Shown here piece after piece: positions 1-9,300 of a stretch of DNA of 33,394 bases. Each line of letters begins with the position of its first letter. The first letter of the stretch is position 1. Source of the stretch: Clostridia bacterium (lineage in GTDB: Bacteria; Bacillota; Clostridia; TANB77; CAG-508). The notes below the pieces were generated by a model that was not told where the DNA came from, made no database searches, and worked only from the letters and a program-made list of their open reading frames with translations. Where the stretch lies: NCBI GenBank assembly GCA_022791675.1, contig JAAVZN010000011.1:1-33394 (forward strand), written 5' to 3'. The translations under genes were made by a program, and so were the position numbers.

Positions 1-36
1 ATCAATAAAAATCTGTTTTATAGTAAATTTAGACAT
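1..36 (-). CDS. Possible 5' end of a truncated minus-strand gene (N-terminus MSKFTIKQIFID...)
   Basis: Minus-strand ATG at 36-34 preceded by GGTGAT at SD distance; open to the window edge. The N-terminal FTIKQIF wording loosely resembles some transposase N-termini, but only 12 codons are visible. Confidence 0.3.
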   Translation of the reverse strand, partial: MSKFTIKQIFID

Positions 37-116
37 TAATATCACCGATAAAAATATATCATAAATTAGTGAAAAAGCAAAACTAAAGAGCCTAAACTTA
101 ATCAGACTCTTTAAGG

Positions 117-138
117 GCGGAATTTATTCCGCTTTTTT
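117..138 (+). terminator. Rho-independent terminator
   Basis: GCGGAA-TTTA-TTCCGC followed by TTTTTT. Confidence 0.65.
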
Positions 139-221
139 ATACTTAATTAAAAAACTTTCTAATATAGAAAACACATAGTACAAGAAATTGATACAATTTT
201 TTGAAATACGAGTAAAAATTA

Positions 222-250
222 TTTACAATCAAAAATCAATATGTTATAAT
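222..250 (+). promoter_or_regulatory. Sigma70-type promoter
   Basis: TTTACA (222-227), 17-nt spacer, TATAAT (245-250), upstream of the 282 ORF. Confidence 0.6.
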
Positions 251-281
251 CAATCAGAAGAAAAATAAAGAGGTGAAAAGA

Positions 282-1250
282 TTGAATCAGATATTAAATG
301 TAGATGATAGTAACAATCATAAGAGGGAAAAGGCTACCAAAACGAAAATGCCTAAAATGCCTAAAACCAAAAATAGCGAACCAATAGCGATCCATACAAT
401 AGTAAAATTTTTTGCAATTGCAATTTTAATATTTGGAATCTGTATGATTGGATCAGGTTCTTATTCTATGTACAAAGAAGCTAGTAAAGAAGTAAGTAAA
501 ACAAAGCCTGTAATTTATGTTGAACAAACATCAGCAGAAGAACTTTTATTGAAAATAACACATAACAAAGAATTAGTTAGCATAACTTATGACTGGAATG
601 AAGAAGGTTCTGTTCAAATACCAGCCAATGGTAGAAAACAAGTAGAAACAATCATAGAAATACCAACAGGAACCAATACATTAAAAGTATATGCAAGTGA
701 TATAGAAGGACAAGAAATTGAATATGAGCAAGTCTATACAGTAGAATCAGACATCAATATCAACATTGAACCAGAAGGAAACAACCTAAAAGTAACAGCA
801 AACGGAGTAAATAACCTTCAATTTATGACTTATCGTTGGGACGAAGAAGAAGAAACAAGAGTTGATATAGAAGGAAATGAAGTAGAAGAAACAATAGAAA
901 TACCAAAAGGATTACACACACTAACAATTAATGTAGTAGACATCAATAATAAAACAGAAACAAAAGAACAAGAAGTAAATGGCGTAACCAAACCAAAATT
1001 AGAAGTAACAACAGATGGTTCAGATAACTTTATTATTAAGGCATCTGATGAAGAAGGAATCAAAAAAGTACAATTTATCATCAATGAAGAAGAAAGATAT
1101 GAATTAGACTTAGAATCACAATTATCACCAGAAGATAGAAAAGAATTTGAATACTCTTATCCATTACATGATGGAGAAAACAAATTAGAAGTAACAGTAT
1201 ATAACAATAGTGATGTAACAGAGACATTTCGTGCATTAGTCGAAAAATAA
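282..1250 (+). CDS. Membrane-anchored protein with Ig-like/beta repeat ectodomain
   Basis: N-terminal charged segment, one TM helix (VKFFAIAILIFGICMIGSGSY), then repeated beta-rich segments (EETIEIPKGLHTLTINVVD / VETIIEIPTGTNTLKVYASD). The ORF track starts at GTG 273, but AGAGGTG sits at SD distance from TTG 282, so 282 is the likelier start. Confidence 0.7.
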   Translation: MNQILNVDDSNNHKREKATKTKMPKMPKTKNSEPIAIHTIVKFFAIAILIFGICMIGSGSYSMYKEASKEVSKTKPVIYVEQTSAEELLLKITHNKELVSITYDWNEEGSVQIPANGRKQVETIIEIPTGTNTLKVYASDIEGQEIEYEQVYTVESDININIEPEGNNLKVTANGVNNLQFMTYRWDEEEETRVDIEGNEVEETIEIPKGLHTLTINVVDINNKTETKEQEVNGVTKPKLEVTTDGSDNFIIKASDEEGIKKVQFIINEEERYELDLESQLSPEDRKEFEYSYPLHDGENKLEVTVYNNSDVTETFRALVEK

Positions 1251-1263
1251 TAAAGGGGAAAAT

Positions 1264-2064
1264 ATGAACATTAATCTAATTGAACTCACAATTTATTTTA
1301 TAATCTATTCATTTTTAGGTTGGGTTATGGAGTCAATTGTAAGATCTATTTGTGAGAAGAAGATAATCAATACGGGCTTTCTAAGAGGCCCGTTTTGCCC
1401 GATATATGGGATAGGAGCTACTATTATGTTTCTATTCTTAGAAAGTTTTGCTCAAAAACCAATCCTACTATTTTTCATTTCCATAATCATTTTAACAATA
1501 TGGGAATATGCAGTAGGAGTATTTTTAGAGAAAGCATTTCATACAAAATATTGGGATTATTCCGATCACAAAATTAATTTTCAAGGAAGAATTTGCTTGA
1601 CCAATTCACTGTACTGGGGAATATTAGGAGTTTTATTTGTAAAATATATTCATCCATTTGTACAGCAACTAGTAGAAAAAATAGATGGAAATTTGTTAAA
1701 TTATGTAATGGCAATTTTATTTACCATTTTTATAGTAGATACCATTACTACGATTATCCATGTAAAAAATATAAAAGCAACCTTAGAAAATATAGAAAGA
1801 ATCAATAAAGAAATAAAAGAAAAGCTAAAAGAAATAAGAGCTTTAAGAAAAGAAAAAGGAGAAAAAATTACAACAACTGACAATGTACAACAGATGGTAG
1901 AAAAATTGAAAAAGAAAAGAGACAAAACAATTGTACATCTATATCGAAACGTAAACCGTTTAAAAAAGGCATTTCCAGCTATTAACACAAATGAAATTAC
2001 ACAAATTTTAAGTCAAAAAATTGAGTTAAGAAAAAAAAGAGTAAAAAACAAAAAAAAGACTTGA
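1264..2064 (+). CDS. Putative ABC transporter permease family membrane protein (CmpB-like, PF06541-type)
   Basis: FIIYSFLGWVMESIVRSI...GFLRGPFCPIYGIGA and WDYS...NFQGRICLTNSLYWG motifs; multiple TMs and a charged coiled-coil C-terminus; AAAGGGG SD. Confidence 0.75.
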   Translation: MNINLIELTIYFIIYSFLGWVMESIVRSICEKKIINTGFLRGPFCPIYGIGATIMFLFLESFAQKPILLFFISIIILTIWEYAVGVFLEKAFHTKYWDYSDHKINFQGRICLTNSLYWGILGVLFVKYIHPFVQQLVEKIDGNLLNYVMAILFTIFIVDTITTIIHVKNIKATLENIERINKEIKEKLKEIRALRKEKGEKITTTDNVQQMVEKLKKKRDKTIVHLYRNVNRLKKAFPAINTNEITQILSQKIELRKKRVKNKKKT

Positions 2065-2081
2065 AAAAGCCAAGTCTTTTT
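2053..2081 (+). terminator. Terminator overlapping the stop codon of the 1264 ORF
   Basis: AAAAAGACTTG / CAAGTCTTTTT inverted repeat followed by T. Confidence 0.7.
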
Positions 2082-2118
2082 GTATATAATGAAGAAAAAC
2101 TAGAGAGGAAGAATTTAC

Positions 2119-3042
2119 ATGGTACAAGAGGTATATATAATTGATGATGACGATGCATCAATTCTGATATTTAGAGAATTATTTAAAAATGATCCAGAAT
2201 ATAAATTCACAAGTGTAAAAACAGGTCAAATAGATATAGCATTAAAAAACATTCCATCTTTAATTGTTATCAATGAAGATGCCATTGACCGTAATGTAGT
2301 TGATTTATGTAGAAAAATAAGAAAAGACGAAGACAATACCATAACACCAGTTATTGTAGTATCTTCAAAAGGAGAGAGAGAACATAGACTAAGTATTTTG
2401 CAAGAATCGATTGAATATTTTATCAAGAAACCAGTAGATGAACAATATTTATATCATACTGTAAAAAATCTAAACAGATTACTATCTACCAACAGAAGAA
2501 TTAGTCCATTAACAGGATTACCAGGAAATGTACAAATCCATGCAGAATTAAAAAAGCGAATCTCTAAAAATGAAGCATTTTGCGTATTATATTTAGATTT
2601 GGACAATTTTAAAGCCTATAACGATGTATACGGTTTTGTAAAAGGAGACGAAATTATAGGATTTACAGCAGAAACAATCGTAAATTGTATTCATGAAAAT
2701 GGTGTAGAAGATACCTTTATTGGTCATATTGGAGGAGATGACTTTGTAGCACTAGTACCAGGAAATACTTGCGAAAAACTATGTCAAAATATATTAGCAT
2801 ATTTTGATTACAACGTAAAAAAATATTTTACCGATAATGATCTAGAAAAAGGATATATAGAAGTACCGAATCGAAAAGGAATTATTGAGCAGTTTCCATT
2901 AACTTCTTTGTCTATTGGTGTAGTAGTGGCAGATATAGGAAGATTTCGTAATATCTTAGAAATAGGAGAAGTTGGAGCACAAGTAAAACATGCTGCGAAA
3001 TCAGTTATGGGAAGTAGTTATGCAGTCGATCGAAGAAAATAG
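2119..3042 (+). CDS. Receiver-domain GGDEF diguanylate cyclase-like protein
   Basis: N-terminal REC fold (YIIDDDDA...PVIVVSS...YFIKKPVD), then LTGLPGN...LYLDLDNFKAYND...GHIGGDDF. Confidence 0.85.
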   Translation: MVQEVYIIDDDDASILIFRELFKNDPEYKFTSVKTGQIDIALKNIPSLIVINEDAIDRNVVDLCRKIRKDEDNTITPVIVVSSKGEREHRLSILQESIEYFIKKPVDEQYLYHTVKNLNRLLSTNRRISPLTGLPGNVQIHAELKKRISKNEAFCVLYLDLDNFKAYNDVYGFVKGDEIIGFTAETIVNCIHENGVEDTFIGHIGGDDFVALVPGNTCEKLCQNILAYFDYNVKKYFTDNDLEKGYIEVPNRKGIIEQFPLTSLSIGVVVADIGRFRNILEIGEVGAQVKHAAKSVMGSSYAVDRRK

Positions 3043-3045
3043 AAG

Positions 3046-3114
3046 AATGTGCGATTGGGGACGGTTCTTTTTGCTACAAAAATGTGCAAAAAGAACCGTC
3101 CCCAATCGCACATT
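3046..3114. repeat. 29-bp perfect inverted repeat, REP/terminator-like hairpin with GGGGACGGTTC core
   Basis: AATGTGCGATTGGGGACGGTTCTTTTTGC (3046-3074) and its exact reverse complement (3086-3114), 11-nt loop, followed by T-rich sequence. Confidence 0.9.
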
Positions 3115-3270
3115 TTTCTTACGCAGATACAGGTTATAAGGTTTTTTTTAGAAAGTTAGTCATAATTATTACATAATTGTAAAGAAATTTTAATATAAGA
3201 TGAGCAAAAAGCAAGAATGTGTATCCCTAAGAATAGAAAAGCTACTTTTAAAAAGGGAAAAAATTTCCTA

Positions 3271-3299
3271 TTTACAAAGGATTCAAAGCAGTGTATAGT
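3271..3299 (+). promoter_or_regulatory. Sigma70-type promoter of the giant surface protein gene
   Basis: TTTACA (3271-3276), 17 nt, TATAGT (3294-3299); TAGGAGG SD precedes ATG 3329. Confidence 0.5.
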
Positions 3300-3328
3300 A
3301 AAAATAGAGATAATAGGAGGTTTGCTAT

Positions 3329-6300
3329 ATGGAAAAGAAAGTAGTAAGAACAAAAATGAAGGGAATAACATTATTGTTATTGGCGTTGATGGTAATCTCA
3401 ATGATGTTACTAGGAACAAGAGTATTACCAGCTATTAGTTTGGGTGCAGATATGCAAGAACTTGTAGTAGAGGCAAATTTAGAAAAATATATGAATTATC
3501 ATATATCTGACAGCGAACAAGGGACTCTTGTACAATATCGTGTAAAACAAAAAATAATAGAAGGAGAAAATTATATTCCAATCAAACAGAGTGAAATAGA
3601 AATTCAGTTTAATCAGATTGATGGAAAATATCCGGAACAAGTTAAAACAATCACAAAGGCAACCAGTGTAACAAATGGAAAAACAGAAGGAATAGAAGAA
3701 AATTACGAATATGATAAGCAAACAGGAAGGGTAACGATAAAGGCAGAAAATGAAGATTATCAAGAAGTTCCAAGTCAAGAAGCAAGTGATGAATATCTTG
3801 TTATTTGTTATTATGATACTTATATAGAAGAAAACCTAGAAAGAGATGTAAGTATTGAAGTATCTGCTAAAGCAACATTAGCGATAGAAGAAGCTCAGAT
3901 TGATGTAAACGAAACATTTGAAATAATAGTAACAGAAAAAATAGAAGATTTAATATCAGTGATACATCAACCAGAGATTATTTATAATGGAAATATAAAA
4001 TCCAATTTGATTCATGGAACAAGTTATAATACTACTTATCAAGAAAAAGAAGAGATCGTAATTAGTAAAAAAGAAGCTCTAGAAAAATTAGAATTAGTAG
4101 AAAATAATACTTTTATAAAAGAAGAAAATAAGAATCTAGTTGACCTAGGAAACAACAATAATCTTATATATAAAAGTACAAAGATAAAAAAAGAAAACCT
4201 AGAAAAAGTATTAGGGGAAAATGGGAAAATTGAAATTTTAGATCAGGAAGGAAATACAAGTGTAACAATTGATTTATCGAATACAGAATGGGAAGAAGAT
4301 GGAAGTTTTACCATTTATTATGAACAAGAACCAGAAACTTTATTATGGAAAACAAGTGAAATTCAAAATGAAGGAATCCTAATGCTAGAACACACCAAAG
4401 AAATAAAAAGTAGTATGACAGAAGCAACCAATGTAAAAGTACAAACAATTTCACAAGTATCTGGAAATCAAGTCGAAAACATAATAGATATACAAGATGC
4501 AAAAACAAATGTAACTTTCCAAGCAAACCATAAAGAATGGAGTAATGAGCAACAAAACGAAGTGACTTTTGATCTATCTTTCAATGCCAATTCAGCAAAA
4601 GACAATATGTTAAAAAACCCAAGTTTGAGAATTGAAATGCCAAGTCAGGTAGAAAAAGTAATTATCCAAAACAGTAACATATTTTATGGTAATGGAATGG
4701 AATTGCAAGAAACTTATACTGAAACAAATGCCGATGGAAATATTGTGATTGTAGCAAATCTAGTAGGAACACAGACAGAATATCGTGATCATAAAATCGA
4801 TTTATCGACAGATGTAAAAATAGTAGCGACCATTATTCTAAAAAAAGATATAGAAAGAGCAGAAGAAAACGTTTATTTACATTATACCAATGAATATTCA
4901 TTAGATGGGAATCATGAAGTAGGAACCCAAGAAATGAAAGTACAGATCGATAATTACCAAGAAGCAATAGAAGAAATAAAAGCAGAACCAGAATATAATT
5001 TGGCAACTTCAACTCAAGAGAGTCAAGAAAATTTACAATTAGAAGTAGCACCAGTCAAAGGTGATGTAACCATAAATGATGGTGATACGATTTACGAAGC
5101 AGAATTTATTAAATACAATATGAAAGTAACCAATACATCAGATAAGAAAATAGACAATGTAAAAATAGTGGCTAATGTACCAGAAGGAACTACTTATGGA
5201 AAATTAAGAGCAGATTACCATACTTTTGAGGGATATTATGAATACATTTTAGATGAGGAACAAGAAACAGTAGAAATGAACATTGGGAGCTTAGAACCAG
5301 GAGAGTCTATTTCTAAGTTCTATGAAGTAAAAGCTAATTATTTGCCAGAAGGAGAAACGCAAAAGGAAATTGAATTTTATGCGAATATGTATGTTGGCGA
5401 AACATTAGCATCAGAATACCAATTACACAATCAAATAGAAAAATCAGAAACAGGAGTATTCCTTACGGTTAGTCCTTATGTACAAAAAGATGAATGGTTT
5501 TATTGTTTAAAATTATCTGGAGAAAAAGAAATCGTAGAAGAAAAAGAAATCGATCCAGAAACAGGGGAAGAAATAACAATTAAAGATATGGACAATTACA
5601 AAGAAGTAAATGTTACATTGAAGTTTCCAAAAGAATATAAACCTAGTATCATGGACGTAAAATCAGGATATGGAGAAGACATAACATTTTCTGAAAATGA
5701 TATAGCAGAAGATGGAACCATGAATTTAAAACTTTATACCAATTCAAGTTATCTGTTTGACGGATTTGTGGATCGTTCTAAAGTAACAGAAACACCAAAA
5801 TCAGAAGAAGATTTAATTGCAGTTGCAACCGTTGAAAAAGATGGAAAAACCTATAAATCAAACGAAAACAGATTACGATATATGTATGAAAATGTAAGTG
5901 TTTCCATCGAATCAGACAACGAAGGAGAAGAAGTAAATTACAATGACGAAATTAATTATACAATAAAAGTTACAAACACAGGAAAAACCAATCTTAACTA
6001 TGTAGAAAATTCAAGATTGTATGTAGACATTCAAGATTTTTTACCAAAAGAAGTAAGACCAATTAGTGCAGAATATGACAATTGGGAACAATTACCAGAT
6101 GATAATACCGATCCAACGCCAGAAATAACAACAGAATACACAAATAAAGGATTAATTTTTAGACAATTAGCAGAGGATACTAAGACAGATGAAAATGGAA
6201 AAGAATTGCCAAATCTTAATTTAGGATCGGTTCTAATTCCTTATGGAGAAACAGAAACGATAACAGTTAAAACAAAAGCAAAAAAAGTAAGTGAAAAAAC

Positions 6301-9300
6301 ACAAATAGAAAACAAAGTAGAAGTATCTGGAGAATATTTAACAGCTAAAACATCTAATACAATTACTCATACAATTCTTCCTTATGAAGAACCAGAACAG
6401 CCAGAGAAACCAGATCCAGATCCAGAAAAACCTGATCCAGATCCAGAGAAACCAGATCCAGAAGAGCCAGATCCAGACAACCCAAATCCAGAAGATCCTT
6501 CTGATACATATCATATAACTGGAGTAGCATGGTTAGATGAAAATGAAGATGGAGAAAGACAAACAAGTGAAAAATTATTATCTGAAATTCCAGTAATGCT
6601 ATTTGATGCAAATGATATGACCAAGGCAAAAGAAACTGTACAAACGAATGGCAAAGGAGAATATAATTTTTCAGGATTAAAACAAGGAGATTATTTTGTA
6701 TTTTTCCTTTATGATGTGAACCAATATCATGTTACAGAATATCAGAAAAAGGGTGTATCTAATAATTATAATTCAGATGCCATTAGTAAAAATATGGAAT
6801 TAGAAGGAAAGAATAAAACCGTAGGAATTATAGATGCAACAAACTTAAAATCTACATTAGCGAATATGGATATAGGATTAATCGAAAATAAAATTTGTGA
6901 CTTAAAATTAGACAAATCCATTTCCAAAGTTACCGTAAGTACAGCAAAAGGAACAAAACAATATACTTATAACAATGAAAAATTAGCCAAAATAGAAATA
7001 AGAGCAAAAGAAATAGAAGGAGCAACTGTTGTAATTGAATATAAAATAGTTGTTACAAATGAAGGAGAATTAGCAACAACAGTAGGAAAAGTAGTAGACT
7101 ATTTACCAGATGGACTAAGTTTTTCTTCTGAATTGAATCAAGATTGGTCAGCACAAACAGGCGGACAAATTGTAAACAACAGTATGGCAAAACAAAAATT
7201 ACAGCCAGGAGAAAGTTTAGAATTAAAATTAATAGCAACCAAAAGAATGAATGCAGAAAATACAGGAAGCTTTATCAATGGAGCTGAAATCGGAGAAATT
7301 AGTAATGAACTAAATATTTCTGATATCGACTCTAAACCAGGAAACAGAGTAAAATCAGAAGATGACTATTCAGAGGCAAGCATTATTATTTCTGTTAGTA
7401 CTGGTGCGATTGTATATATATCAATTGGTTTCATAACCATTGGAATGATAGGAATAGGAATATTCTTAGCTCATAAAAACGGAAAATCAAAATTAGGCAA
7501 ACTAAGTGTATTTGCGGGATTATTTGTTACGATTGTTGCTACCATTCAACTAACATCGATAGGAGAATACTTTGAATCTTCTTATCCAAAAGATCATATC
7601 CAAGGTGGAAGTTATAACAGTACACAAGAAGTAGGAGACTTTGCAACATTTAACTGGGTTCCAGACAGCCCAATTAAAAATGAATTTGGTAGTATTTACT
7701 TTTCAGGAGGACCTAGTGGAGATGGAGGATATTGTGTCAATCCAGGTAAAAAAGCTTATAGTGGAAGCTATAGAAAAGGTGGTTCTAGTGTAACAAGAAC
7801 TGTTAAAAATGCTCATGAAGATGATATATCATTTACCATAACAGCAGAAGGAGTACCAATTACATTTAATGCAACAGAATCAACTTATACTTATGGACCA
7901 ATGACATTAGTTAGTTCTGCTAACTGTGACTCATGTACCATTGATTATGGTGTGGGAACAATGCCACTTACTGTAAAAAAAGGAAGCAATACTTTTTCTA
8001 TTACCATTCCAGCTAGCCAAGGACCAATTACCAAAGTCACAGCAACTGTTACCAAAAAAGGTATGAGAACAGAAACTACTTTTAAATATGGAAACACAAC
8101 TTGGCACCCAACAGCACCAAATTATACCTATCAAGAAAGAGAATATTATTGGACAACAAATGATAAAGGAGAAGAAGTAAGAAAATCTAGAATGGTAACC
8201 AAAAATGGTACTTATCAAAGTGTTACAACCAAAAATAATTTAGTTGGTAAAAGTATCAATGTATATCAAATTTCTAACACACAAACTTGTACTTGGACAC
8301 CTTCTAATACCAGTATATTAGTATTAAAAGAAGATTATGATAACCCTAAAAAAGTAATGCAAAATGTAAGCTTTAATGGACCAAAAGGAGGAGGAACAAC
8401 AGGAAGTGACGGAAAATTCTTTATCCAAGACTTACCATCTAGTGTAAACTACACATTAACCGAAACGGTTAACCCAAATTATGGATATATTCCAGAATCA
8501 TCTGGAACCGTTTATGGAAAACCAGGTGAATTATCAAGAATTACAATTAAAAATATCAAGCATACAGGAAACTTAAAAATTATTAAAAAAGACTTAGATA
8601 ATAGTTCTTTAAAACTAAAAGACATTGGTTACAAAATAAGAAACTCAAAAGGACAATATTTAATAGCAGTTGATGATAATGGAGTGGTACAAAAGAGTCC
8701 AAGTGGAAGAATTTATTTAGGAAATCTTAAATACACAACAGATCCAAGCCAAGCAACAGAATTTAAAACAGATGTAAATGGTATCATAGAAATTATTAAC
8801 ATCTGGGAAGGAGACTATACAGTAGAAGAAACATCAACTGGAAAATATGAAGCTTATGATATTGATGATAAATATATTTCTTGGTCAGCACAGACAAAAG
8901 GAACTTCAAGATATGCAAAAGTAACAGTCACAAGACAGACATCTTTAAATACAGAAAGACCTACTATGACAACATTATATGCCAATACTTTGACAGTATA
9001 TAATAGAAGAAAATACATCAAAATTTCTGGAAAAGCATGGAACGACATTGAAGAAAAAGGAAAATCAGAACAAGATAGAAATGCATTATATGGAGATAGT
9101 ACAGACAGAGACTTGGAAGGAATTTTAGTACAACTAATTGATATGAGAACAGGACAAGTTGTAAAACATGACCACACAGGAGTACCAATTCAAGCAACTA
9201 CAGCAAAAGACGGAACGTACTTATTTGAAGATGTAATCATAGATGAATTACAATACTATAAAGTAGAATTCCAATACAATGGAATGAGTTATAGAAATTC

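Noticed and set aside
830-1084. Antisense ORFs from the track, e.g. 830-1084 (-), 1701-1988 (-), 8854-9177 (-), 29039-29821 (-)
   Set aside because: They lie opposite well-supported coding genes, lack SD sequences I can see, and have low-complexity Leu/Phe/Ser-rich translations typical of the reverse strand of AT-rich genes.
3115-3330. c-di-GMP riboswitch between the GGDEF gene and the giant adhesin gene
   Set aside because: No recognisable GEMM-type conserved sequence; only a promoter and a short AT-rich hairpin are visible.
3217-3438. 73-aa ORF overlapping the start of the giant gene
   Set aside because: No SD, overlaps a well-supported start at 3329 and contains its promoter.
6391-6500. 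Short tandem DNA repeats as a possible CRISPR or satellite
   Set aside because: In frame inside the giant ORF and encode a Pro/Asp/Glu linker; no unique spacers.
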